A stretch of DNA of 64,000 bases from Montanilutibacter psychrotolerans (lineage in GTDB: Bacteria; Pseudomonadota; Gammaproteobacteria; Xanthomonadales; Xanthomonadaceae): contig NZ_RIBS01000002.1 in NCBI RefSeq assembly GCF_003719825.1, positions 434,001 through 498,000 on the forward strand. The letters run 5' to 3'. The position numbers and the translations under genes are program-made. Shown here piece by piece: positions 34,983-43,245 of the stretch; positions within the stretch are counted from its first letter, which is position 1; the number at the start of each line of letters is the position of its first letter. Below the pieces are notes generated by a model. It worked only from the letters and a program-made list of their open reading frames with translations, made no database searches and was not told where the DNA came from.

Positions 34983-37900
34983 GGCTTTTCCCTCGATGCG
35001 GGCGTCATCTGCGAATCCGGCGACTGCGAATCCAACGATTCCGTCGCGTCGGGTGCCGCGTCGGGTATTGGATCGAGCAGGTGCAGCTCAACACCGTCCA
35101 CCATCAGTTGCTCACGCGTCACGCTAGCCGGCCGACTGCGGCTGGCCAGCGTTGTCCCACGAATACGCTGCCCGGCCCGAACACGCACGAGGTAGTTTCC
35201 AGGCGGGACCATATCGAACAGGAACCCCCCGTCGTACTGCGTTCGCTTGGTGCCCAGTACGCGGTAATCGCCGTCGATACCTGGAGCGGGCGCGCCGTCG
35301 TTGCTGCTCGCGGTCGTTGTGCCGGCAGGGCCCGAGGCAACCGGTGACCTGCCCAGCAGGGCCTTCAGAGAAAGTCCCGGGCCGGTGATTGCGTTTTGAT
35401 CGTTGGGACGCAGTGCAAGCAGCTCGACGACCACTCCCGACAACCCCAATCGCTCCTCGTCTCGCACGACGAACAAGGTGCCCGAAATTTCGCCGGTTTC
35501 GACCAGGGCCAGTTGCGCGACGTACGACTGCCCGGGTCGCGCCATGAAGCGCAGTCCGCCCGATACCGGAGCCATGAAGGGATCGCCAATGCTGCTGGGA
35601 TCGATTCCCAGCGTCACGGGCTGCACGGTGTTCAAACCGGTGACGAAGGCCCGGCCGTGACGATTGGTTTGTGTCGCATGCCCGCGCTGGCCATCCACCA
35701 GCAACCGGGCATTGGCGAGCGGCTCGTCTGTGTCTGTGTCGTAGCGCCCATTGCCGTCCAGGTCGCTGAACACGAGCACGTCGGCGGCGCCATGCTCCGC
35801 CATCGGTCGGCTGCTCAGGGCCAGCTTCCCGTCGCCATCAAAACCGAATGACAGACTGATTCCCACGCTCGCCGACCAATCGCCTGTGGCGCTGCGCGCT
35901 GCGTAGGCATTGGCATGGAACGAGCCGAAGTCGCGCGACAGTCCCGCCCAGACACCGTAGCCGTGCGCAAGATCGCTGTCCGAGCGGTTGCGGGCGGCGC
36001 CGAAGTTGGCGCTGGTTTTCGGGCTGATGAGCCAGTGACCCGACAGCTGCAGTTGATCCAATTGCTTTTGCCGAGCGTCGTAGCGGGCCGCGGCCGATAG
36101 CCGAACCGGTCCGAGCCTGCCCGACAACGTAGTGGCGTAGTACAACTGTCCCGTGCGGAAGGCCAATGGGCTGCCCGGGAAATAGTCGAGGCGACGCCAT
36201 TCGATCCCTTGTCCGACCGATAGGCCGCTGCGGGAGTTGAAGCGCGCTTGCAACTGCGCTGCCATCTCACGGTCGCCGCTTTCGAGCAGCCAGCGCTCGC
36301 CCACGGCGGCCAAGGTGATCGGACGGCCCGCGATCGGCGCCACCATGGACAGATGCAGCTTCGTCTCCGATCGCAATGGCAGGCCGGACTGCAGGGCTTC
36401 GCGGCTCCTGAAGCCATCGTAGTGTGCATGTCGCGCCGAGAGACTGAGGGGGCCGATGGCGCCGCTGGCACCCACGCTCCAGGCCTGGCCACGATGTTCT
36501 TGACTGGCCACCATGCTTTCCAGATAGACCGACGGCAGAGCCAGGCGCAGCCCGCCACCTGCGGTGTCGCGCAGGCGGGAATCAGGACGGTGGTCCTCGG
36601 GAGCGCGAGTGGCAAACACAGTCGCAGTGAGCCGGCGACTCAGGCCGAGTTCGGCTTCGATGCCGGCGACGCCGCGTCCTGTATTCGCGGCCCCACGAAC
36701 AGGCGCATTGCCAATCGCGGGCAGCCATCGCTCCAGCAGCTGCGTGCCGAGCTGCCCGACCGAGGCCTGCCAATACAGCATGCCCGGTGGCGCCATGCCG
36801 CTGCCGATGCGGAAGCTTCGAAGTTCCTCGCGCCGTTGGCCATCGGGTCCGTACAGGACCACGCGCAAAGGGTTGTCTCCGAACAGTAGTGGCACGGCTT
36901 CAAAGCGATACCGAGCATCGGCTCCCACGCGCTGGTAATCCAGAAGCTCCTCGCCGCGCAGCAGCTCGGCGTCCCATCCCGGGGGAGCGTCGCCTTCGAC
37001 GAGGGTCTGGTCAAAGCGATCGGGTCGGTCCAGGGGATAGGCACTCAGGCTCACTCCGCGCACCTGTCCCGTGCTGCCAATCAGGGGCAGGGCGGGAGTT
37101 TGTACGTCACCCAGGAAGATGCTGGTCAGGCCGGGCACCCCCCACACGCCGCCCAACGGCGACTGGCGACCCAGTCGCAGACGTGCGTCACGCAGGCGCG
37201 TTTCGTCGCTGCCGCTGACAAAAAGCAGGACGGTAGCGAACGCCAGTTCCTGGCTGATGAGCGCGTCGTAACTGACGCTGCGGAAAGTTGCCTCACCCGA
37301 GCCTGAGCCATATTGGGCGTTCAGACGCACATCGGCGAAGGGGCGGCCCAGGCCTTGATAGGGAAATGCCTGCAACGGCAGTTCGCCAGGCGGGCTCCGG
37401 TTATCGAAGCGACTGCGCGCCAGTTCTCGCTGACGCGTCAGATCCAGCGCCAGTGGACCGGTGGCGACCAGGGTAAAGCGCTGCTCGCGCTGATCGATAT
37501 GCAACTCCACCGGCGCCAGTAGAGCCAGTGCGTGCGGTGTCACGTACAGCTCGCCGTTGTGAAGCAGGTACTCGGTCGGGGCCAGCTGGCCGACACGTCC
37601 AGCAATTGTGTAGCTACCGTCGGACGCGAAGGAAAAGGGCAGGTCGTCCGGCTGCACTCTTCCGGCCAGACTGCCGTCGCGGGTCACGGTGAAGCGCACG
37701 CGCAATGCGTCGAGCATCGCGGGAAAAAGCAACAGCGGCGACTGATCGGCACGCAGAAAAGAATGGACCGGGTCGCCGAGGCGTTCACCCCGATATTGGC
37801 CTTGCAACAATGCTTCGTCGAGGGTCGGTCGGGCCGAGGTGACGGCAACCGGAGGCGGCCTGCCGGCTTGCGCCCGAACCGGGACTGGCAGCGTCAGCGA

Positions 37901-37990
37901 AAACCCCAGCGCAACCGTCAGCCATCCTGCGTGCGGCCATCCAGTATGTGATCCGCCACTGCGAGCCAGGAGGCATGTTGTGCGCGACAT
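34979..37990 (-). CDS. Outer-membrane usher of an alternative chaperone-usher pilus (~1003 aa)
   Basis: Predicted to assemble pilin subunits across the outer membrane. ATG 37990 gives a signal peptide (WLTVALGFSLTLPVPVRAQA). An N-terminal domain (RPTLDEALLQGQYRGERLGD) is followed by a long central region of alternating beta strands with aromatic girdles (residues ~230-780), the usher barrel. The plug and C-terminal parts include DLDGNGRYDTDTDEPLANAR and a carboxypeptidase-regulatory-like/transthyretin fold (YDGGFLFDMVPPGNYLVRVR, near 940). It is longer than classic FimD (~870 aa) but lies correctly between chaperone and subunit genes. It starts 17 nt after the chaperone stop and overlaps the next gene by 4 bp. 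Confidence 0.82.
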   Translation of the reverse strand: MSRTTCLLARSGGSHTGWPHAGWLTVALGFSLTLPVPVRAQAGRPPPVAVTSARPTLDEALLQGQYRGERLGDPVHSFLRADQSPLLLFPAMLDALRVRFTVTRDGSLAGRVQPDDLPFSFASDGSYTIAGRVGQLAPTEYLLHNGELYVTPHALALLAPVELHIDQREQRFTLVATGPLALDLTRQRELARSRFDNRSPPGELPLQAFPYQGLGRPFADVRLNAQYGSGSGEATFRSVSYDALISQELAFATVLLFVSGSDETRLRDARLRLGRQSPLGGVWGVPGLTSIFLGDVQTPALPLIGSTGQVRGVSLSAYPLDRPDRFDQTLVEGDAPPGWDAELLRGEELLDYQRVGADARYRFEAVPLLFGDNPLRVVLYGPDGQRREELRSFRIGSGMAPPGMLYWQASVGQLGTQLLERWLPAIGNAPVRGAANTGRGVAGIEAELGLSRRLTATVFATRAPEDHRPDSRLRDTAGGGLRLALPSVYLESMVASQEHRGQAWSVGASGAIGPLSLSARHAHYDGFRSREALQSGLPLRSETKLHLSMVAPIAGRPITLAAVGERWLLESGDREMAAQLQARFNSRSGLSVGQGIEWRRLDYFPGSPLAFRTGQLYYATTLSGRLGPVRLSAAARYDARQKQLDQLQLSGHWLISPKTSANFGAARNRSDSDLAHGYGVWAGLSRDFGSFHANAYAARSATGDWSASVGISLSFGFDGDGKLALSSRPMAEHGAADVLVFSDLDGNGRYDTDTDEPLANARLLVDGQRGHATQTNRHGRAFVTGLNTVQPVTLGIDPSSIGDPFMAPVSGGLRFMARPGQSYVAQLALVETGEISGTLFVVRDEERLGLSGVVVELLALRPNDQNAITGPGLSLKALLGRSPVASGPAGTTTASSNDGAPAPGIDGDYRVLGTKRTQYDGGFLFDMVPPGNYLVRVRAGQRIRGTTLASRSRPASVTREQLMVDGVELHLLDPIPDAAPDATESLDSQSPDSQMTPASREKP

Positions 37991-38007
37991 GCTGAGTGGC
38001 CATGGCC

Positions 38008-38823
38008 TCAGGGCGCACAGGCTTCCACGGCGGGCAACTGGGGCGCACCAGGATCGCTGTGCTCCAATCGCACGCACAGGCTGGCGCCTTGACGCAGCTC
38101 ATCGGCCAGCACCCTGGTTTCGAAGTGTCGGTGGGTTTGCTCGGCGTATATGGTGGTGCCGATTGCAGGCCAGGACTTGAGTTCCTGACCATCTGGCCCG
38201 CGGATGAAGGGCACAACGCGGGCCAGAAGGCTGGTGACCCCCAAGCGCTGGACGTCAAACCCCAGGACAACGTTGCTGCCCTCGCGGCTCCGAGTCAGCT
38301 CGACCAGGCGGCCGCCTTCGGGTACCACCTGATGCCGCAGCAGCACGCGCACGCCACGCGCGACATTGAAGGGAATGACCACGCCGAGGGAGTGGCTCGC
38401 CTTGGCCTGGACCACCTCGGCGCGCGCGGCCTGTTCGGCCAGGTTGGTTACGGCCAGATGCAGCCGGTACTCGCCGGGGGCAAGTTCCCGGGGCACGCGG
38501 GCGGCCACCCGCACGGTCTGCCCTTCGCCGCCGGCCAGTGCAAAACGGCGGGGCCCAACCCGCAGAAGCTCAAGTGCGCTGTTGCTCGGCGTCTCGGGGA
38601 GCCGGGCGGAAAGCTGACCGTTGGGCGCTTGAACGAAGAAGGCGTTGTCCACGCGGAACGTGGCCACGGCTTCTCCGGGATTGCCTACCGTGATTTCGCC
38701 CGAACGGGTCGCTCCGTCCAACACCAGGGTGCCGGGGGTCAGCATGACCTGCTGAGCAAACACCGAGGACACCGGAAAGCCCAGCCAGGCCAGGACAACA
38801 GCGACGTAGCGCAGTCGTTTCAC
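38008..38823 (-). CDS. PapD-like periplasmic pilus chaperone (271 aa)
   Basis: Start GTG 38823 is chosen because GGAGG lies 9 nt upstream and the protein then begins VKRLRYVAVVLAWLGFPVSSVFAQ, a standard signal peptide. The mature part has two Ig-like domains: MLTPGTLVLDGATRSGEITVGNPG opens the first, and VVIPFNVARGVRVLLRHQVVPE/SNVVLGFDVQRLG belong to the G1/second domain. It should bind and cap pilin subunits until the usher accepts them. Family membership is clear from position and fold pattern, although similarity to FimC itself is weak. It lies 58 nt after the major pilin gene. Confidence 0.8.
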   Translation of the reverse strand: MKRLRYVAVVLAWLGFPVSSVFAQQVMLTPGTLVLDGATRSGEITVGNPGEAVATFRVDNAFFVQAPNGQLSARLPETPSNSALELLRVGPRRFALAGGEGQTVRVAARVPRELAPGEYRLHLAVTNLAEQAARAEVVQAKASHSLGVVIPFNVARGVRVLLRHQVVPEGGRLVELTRSREGSNVVLGFDVQRLGVTSLLARVVPFIRGPDGQELKSWPAIGTTIYAEQTHRHFETRVLADELRQGASLCVRLEHSDPGAPQLPAVEACAP

Positions 38824-38881
38824 GACTCGGGACCTCCGTGTTCCACGCTGGTGGGGAGGCTGCATGAGCCTCCTGAGTCAC

Positions 38882-39436
38882 TCAGTCGCTGACGGTGAGG
38901 GTAACCGCAGCGGACGTGAATACCCCGTCAGCTGCCTCGGCCGCCGCCGGCCCTGCCGTTTTCAGCGTCATCACGCCGCCAATGCGGAACACGCCGCTGC
39001 TACCCGCAGCCACACCCGAATCAAAGGCGCTCAGGTCGAGCACGGCGGAAAGCGATTGGGCGGCGTTCACCATCAAGACACTGCCGGAAGACAGGACGGC
39101 CGTTGCGGTGGCCGGCGTATCCGTGGTCAGTCCCGTCACGGTACAGACCGCCGGGTTGCCACCCGACACGATGGCCCCGGCGGCTGTGGTTGTCGCGACG
39201 TCCGTATTGCTGTCATTGCCCACGACGACGGTGTCGGCGGGAGTGAATACGGTCAGTGGTATGCGGTGAACGGTACCGAAGCTCAGATCGGTGCAGGAAA
39301 CGCCGATGATGTCGCGCATCGTGGCGCTTGCAACAAAGCTGCCTATCCCGGGGTCGGAACTTTGGGCCATTGCACCCCCAGCCGAAGCTGCCAAAGCCAC
39401 GGCCAGAACCGAACGGCGGATCCATGTGATGTTCAT
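38882..39436 (-). CDS. Major DUF4402-like pilin, first gene of the pilus operon (184 aa)
   Basis: ATG 39436 has AAGGA 7 nt upstream. The signal peptide (SVLAVALAASAGGAMAQ) is followed by a beta-rich domain with CTDLSFGTVHRIPLTVF near the start, a second Cys in NPAVCTVTG (likely disulphide), FRIGGVMTLKTAG and the terminal strand VFTSAAVTLTVSD. This is the usual layout of DUF4402 pilins, and its promoter-proximal place suggests the abundant shaft subunit. It is small, neutral and Ala/Thr/Val/Ser-rich, as expected for pilins. Confidence 0.8.
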   Translation of the reverse strand: MNITWIRRSVLAVALAASAGGAMAQSSDPGIGSFVASATMRDIIGVSCTDLSFGTVHRIPLTVFTPADTVVVGNDSNTDVATTTAAGAIVSGGNPAVCTVTGLTTDTPATATAVLSSGSVLMVNAAQSLSAVLDLSAFDSGVAAGSSGVFRIGGVMTLKTAGPAAAEAADGVFTSAAVTLTVSD

Positions 39437-40077
39437 GTGTTTTCCTTAGCTGAAAGGAGGTGCGGCGAAAACGCCGCCCACGCGCAGGAAGCGCAATATC
39501 AAACGCGATGGATCCGATCGGCGGGAGTGGCCAGCAAGGGCCTGGCACGGGCACCGGAATGGCTTGCAAAGCCCGGATTCACGGTAGTGGTGCGTGGTTG
39601 GAGCGGACGCGGCGGCGATAGGCCGGCTGCGCAAGTTGGAGCAGTGCAGTGGTGCTCAAGCACCAGTCAGAGGAGCAAGTTACGCCTGTCAACTGGTAGG
39701 TAACGCGGTCAGTGTCACATAGCGCTTCGCGGATGCGTGTGATTTGGTCTGGTCCATTGGCGCCGCGTTCATCCGGCCCTTGACTGCGTATCCATCGGCG
39801 ACAACATCGATGGTCCGGGCTTCCCGACGTATCGACAGATCACATCGGTACCCGATCGATCGGGTGCTGGTGTCCTCAGCGGCCGAGAGGTAACGAACCG
39901 CGCGCGGTGTGGCGTCGACAAGAACACAGACGCAATTGACGGTTCGGTGCCGGTGATGCTGGCCGAATCGGCATCGGCATCGGCTCGTCTTCCGCGCAGA
40001 CCGGTTCGACGCATCGGGCTTTGGTCGCAGCGTCCGTGGGGCTATTGTTTCGTCCCCGATATCAGGCAACGCGCTTC
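39437..40077. other. 641-bp divergent intergenic region (pilus operon / NHL-M23 gene)
   Basis: Holds the presumed pilus promoter and that of the NHL-M23 gene. A minus-strand frame (39689-40069, 126 codons) ends in a fairly protein-like stretch (LSIRREARTIDVVADGYAV) but lacks a good ribosome-binding site and domain similarity that I recognise. I do not call it a gene. The other frames are shadows. Confidence 0.5.
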
Positions 40078-42180
40078 ATGACCCGACACTCCTGGCTGTG
40101 GCTGGTGGTATTGCTGATGTCCGCGGCGCTGGCCGCGACCTTCCTGCCGTGGGGAGGGCAGAGTGTTCCGGTTGCCACCGGGCCTGCCGCCACGCCGTTT
40201 GGCTGGTCGGCGACGCTCAGCCTGACCGCGGGCGATGGCGTTTCGGGTCTGCGCGATGGTCCCGGATTGCAGGCGCGGTTCGACGACCCGTATGGCGTGG
40301 CGGTCGGCGACGACGGCACGCTGTACGTAGCCGATGCCGGCGATACGAACCGAATCCGCCGGATCGGCATGGACGGCACGGTCGCCACGCTGGCCGGTTC
40401 GATGGAAGGCTTTGTCGACGGCACCGGCGTCGCGGCCGCGTTCAATACCCCGTCGGGGATGGCACGCGATGTCGCCGGCAACCTCTACGTGGCCGACACC
40501 GGCAACCACGCGATCCGCAAGGTCACCGTGCAGGGCGTGGTGACCACGCTGGCCGGCACCGGTACCGCCGGCTATCGCGATGGCCCCGGCGCGCAGGCGC
40601 AGTTCAACGGGCCCATCGGCGTGGCCGTGGACCGCGCAGGGCGCGTATACGTAGCTGACACCTACAACGACCGCATCCGCGTGATCGAACCCGATGGACG
40701 TGTCGGCACCCTGGCCGGTGGCGCATTGCCGGGCGACCAGGACGGCGTGCGCGATGCCGCGCGCTTCGATACGCCAACGGCCTTGGCCGTGGACGACGCC
40801 GGCGTGGTGTGGATCGCCGACACCCGCAACAACGCCATCCGAAGGCTGGCGCCCGATGGCGCCGTGACCACGCTGGCGCTCAGTGAACCCGACGTCACGC
40901 GCCCGGCGCTGCGCCGACCGATCAGCCTGGCGCTGACGCACGACGGCATGCTGTACGTCGGCGAGATGGCGAAAGGCCGCATCCTCCAGGTGGCGCGCAG
41001 CGGGAAACGGCACGTGCTCACCGGCGCCACGCTGGACCAGCGGATGGCGCGTCCGGCTGGGGTGGCGGTGGACGCGAACGGCGTGCTGCACGTCACCGAC
41101 GCCGGCAGCCACCGGATCCATCGGATTGCGCCACGCGGCGCACCGGGCGAGCAGCAACTGCCGTCGGGCATCGGCCCGGCGGCGCAGGATCCGTTGCCGC
41201 AGACCGCCGGCCGCTGGCCATTGAAGCCGCAGGACGGCTGGCACGAAGTGGTTGGAACGCTGGGCGAGGTGCGCGGCAATTTCGATCACGACAACCGCGA
41301 TCACCTGCACAGCGGGCTGGACATCCGCGGCGACGTGGGCCAGCAGGTTCTGGCGATCGCCGACGCCAAGGTCAGCAGTCCGACGGGCTCCTGGGGCATG
41401 GGCGAGCAGGGCGAGGGCATCGCGCTGGACGACCTCAGCTACATCCACATGCGCGTGGGGCGCAGCGCGGCAGGGGAGGTGTTCGACCCGACCCGCTTCC
41501 AGCTGCTGCGCGACGAAGCAGGCGAACCCGAGCGCGTGCGCGTGCTGCGCGGCACGCGTTTCCGCGTGGGCGACGTGCTGGGCACGATCAACGGCCAGGC
41601 CCACGTGCACCTGAGCGTCGGCGCCAACGGATTCGAGCGGAACGCGATGGCACTGGGATTCGTCGGCTACAGCGATACCTACCCGCCGCGCATCGACGGC
41701 ATCGGCCTGATCGACGCCGCCGAGCAGGCCTTGACGCAGAAGCTGGAGGGCCGCCTGGTGGTGCCGCGCGGCACTCCGGGCCTGCAGATCGTGGTGGACG
41801 CCTGGGACCAGGTGGACCGCAACCAGCCGCGCCGCCGCCTGGGACTGCACGCGGTGGGCTACCAGATCCTCCAGGCCGACGGCCGCCCGTTGCCCGGATT
41901 CGAGGGGCCGCGCATGAACATCGAGTTCAACCGCATGCCGGCCGATCCGGATGCGGTGATGGTGGCTTACGGCCCGGACAGCGGCGTCACCGTGCACGGC
42001 AGTACGATCACGCGCTTCCAGTACGTGGTGACCAACACGGTGCGCGACGGCCGACTGGCCTTTGGCCACTGGTCCACCGGCGAGTTGCCGGCGGGGGACT
42101 ACACGGTGCGCATCACCGCGCGCGACTACAGCGGCAACGTGGCCAGCACGGGGCGGGATCTGTTGCTGCGGTTGCAGTAG
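40078..42180 (+). CDS. NHL-repeat propeller fused to M23-like (LytM) metallopeptidase domain (700 aa)
   Basis: The N-terminal hydrophobic segment (WLWLVVLLMSAALAATFLPWG) is a signal or anchor. Residues ~50-365 contain five or six NHL repeats (DPYGVAVGDDGTLYVADAGD, GPIGVAVDRAGRVYVADTYN, RPAGVAVDANGVLHVTDAGS), a beta-propeller. Residues ~385-530 show a lysostaphin/LytM-like M23 domain with the zinc pattern H411xxxD415 (HSGLDI) and H509-V-H511 (AHVHLSVG), plus a further His in YIHMRVG. The C-terminal ~180 residues are beta-rich and end with VRITARDYSGNVAST. This suggests a murein hydrolase or degenerate relative with a protein- or sugar-binding propeller. I have not seen this exact domain pair described, but I cannot search. 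ATG 40078 is used. Confidence 0.82.
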   Translation: MTRHSWLWLVVLLMSAALAATFLPWGGQSVPVATGPAATPFGWSATLSLTAGDGVSGLRDGPGLQARFDDPYGVAVGDDGTLYVADAGDTNRIRRIGMDGTVATLAGSMEGFVDGTGVAAAFNTPSGMARDVAGNLYVADTGNHAIRKVTVQGVVTTLAGTGTAGYRDGPGAQAQFNGPIGVAVDRAGRVYVADTYNDRIRVIEPDGRVGTLAGGALPGDQDGVRDAARFDTPTALAVDDAGVVWIADTRNNAIRRLAPDGAVTTLALSEPDVTRPALRRPISLALTHDGMLYVGEMAKGRILQVARSGKRHVLTGATLDQRMARPAGVAVDANGVLHVTDAGSHRIHRIAPRGAPGEQQLPSGIGPAAQDPLPQTAGRWPLKPQDGWHEVVGTLGEVRGNFDHDNRDHLHSGLDIRGDVGQQVLAIADAKVSSPTGSWGMGEQGEGIALDDLSYIHMRVGRSAAGEVFDPTRFQLLRDEAGEPERVRVLRGTRFRVGDVLGTINGQAHVHLSVGANGFERNAMALGFVGYSDTYPPRIDGIGLIDAAEQALTQKLEGRLVVPRGTPGLQIVVDAWDQVDRNQPRRRLGLHAVGYQILQADGRPLPGFEGPRMNIEFNRMPADPDAVMVAYGPDSGVTVHGSTITRFQYVVTNTVRDGRLAFGHWSTGELPAGDYTVRITARDYSGNVASTGRDLLLRLQ

Positions 42181-42207
42181 GGCGGAGTGTTTGCAGTGTG
42201 GCCCGGT

Positions 42208-42238
42208 GCGACGCCCATCGCCAGCCGCCGGGCGTCGC
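42208..42238. terminator. Hairpin between convergent NHL-M23 and response-regulator genes
   Basis: A perfect 9-bp stem GCGACGCCC (42208-42216) with GGGCGTCGC (42230-42238). Located 28 bp after the stop of the NHL-M23 gene; no long T-tract. Confidence 0.55.
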
Positions 42239-42323
42239 GATCATCGACGGTGCGTCGGTCGCGCAGGCAACTCGTCATCGCGGCCGGAACCGCCGGGCAG
42301 GAAGACGGCGCGGCGGGGCGCGA

Positions 42324-42989
42324 TCAGCCTTCGATCTGGCGTGAGGGGTCGCTGAGCTCCAGTTCGCGCAACACCACACCGGCCTGGGTGCGGTTGCGCA
42401 CGCCGAGGCGTTCGAAGATCGCGGTGAGATGCGCCTTGACCGTGCGCTCCTGCACGTCCAGGCGGTCGGCGATCTGCTTGTTGAGCAGGCCCTGCGCCAC
42501 CAGGGCCAGCACGCGGAACTGCTGCGGCGACAGGCTGGCCAGGCGTGCGGCAAGGTCAGCGTCGCCGCGGTCGCTGTGCGTGCGCGAAACGGTCGCGCGC
42601 AGCGAGGGCGGCAACCATTGCTCGCAAGCCAGCACAGCGCGGATCGCGTCGCGCAGTTCGTCCAGCCCGGCGCTTTTGGGAAGGTAGCCGGCAGCGCCAT
42701 GGTCGAGCGCGCGCCGCACCACGCGCGGGTCGTCGTTGGCCGAGACCACCACCACCGCCACGCCCGGGTGCTGGGCGCGGATGGCGGCCAGTCCGGCCAG
42801 TCCGTGGTTGCCGGGCATGTGCAGGTCCAGCAGCACCAGGTCGATGCCGGGTTCGGCGTCGAGCGTGGCGAGCACGCCATCGAGCGTGTCGGCCTCGTGG
42901 ATGCGGGTGTCGGCCACCGCGTCGGCCGCGGCCTGGCGCAATGCGGCTCGAAACAGCGGGTGGTCGTCGGCGACAAGCAGGGAAGGCAT
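42324..42989 (-). CDS. NarL/FixJ-type response regulator (~221 aa)
   Basis: Residues 1-118 form a receiver with DD at 8-9, phospho-acceptor Asp55 in VLLDLHMPG and Lys in GYLPKSA. Residues ~150-212 form a LuxR-type HTH (LSPQQFRVLALVAQGLLNKQ, then VKAHLTAIFERLGVRNRT). It is an orphan: no histidine kinase lies nearby in the window. ATG 42989 is used; a GTG four codons upstream (43001) is equally possible and neither has a strong ribosome-binding site. It is divergent from the 3-hydroxybutyrate oligomer hydrolase gene and may control it; this is inference from position only. Confidence 0.88.
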   Translation of the reverse strand: MPSLLVADDHPLFRAALRQAAADAVADTRIHEADTLDGVLATLDAEPGIDLVLLDLHMPGNHGLAGLAAIRAQHPGVAVVVVSANDDPRVVRRALDHGAAGYLPKSAGLDELRDAIRAVLACEQWLPPSLRATVSRTHSDRGDADLAARLASLSPQQFRVLALVAQGLLNKQIADRLDVQERTVKAHLTAIFERLGVRNRTQAGVVLRELELSDPSRQIEG

Positions 42990-43088
42990 CGGGCGACGCA
43001 CTCGGAATCGGAAACGGGGGTGGACGCGTTGGCGATGGGCATGACCGGCATGCCGCGACGACAGGGCGGAGCAGGTAGCGACAACGCG

Positions 43089-43236
43089 CTAGACGACAGC
43101 TCGCTAGGCGCCGGCATGTTCGGTGACAGCATGCTCGGCGAATGCCGCGCTCGCCTAGCCTAGCAAGCGGATTGGGGGGGCGACCGGGCGAGCGCCTGTA
43201 CCAACGTACGATGGGCGCGCCGCTGGCGCTTGCTAG
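43089..43236. repeat. Cluster of five CTAG tetranucleotides in a promoter region
   Basis: CTAG occurs at 43089, 43104, 43155, 43160 and 43233 within 148 bp, although CTAG is usually rare in proteobacterial DNA. Two copies are nested in CCTAGCCTAGC. The cluster fills the divergent intergenic space between the response regulator and the oligomer hydrolase, suggesting an operator array or structured leader. Confidence 0.55.
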
Positions 43237-43245
43237 GCTGCGGCG

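Noticed and set aside
39689-40069. Possible 126-aa minus-strand gene between the pilus operon and the NHL-M23 gene
   Set aside because: Only the C-terminal third looks protein-like; no ribosome-binding site and no recognised similarity, so it was left as intergenic.
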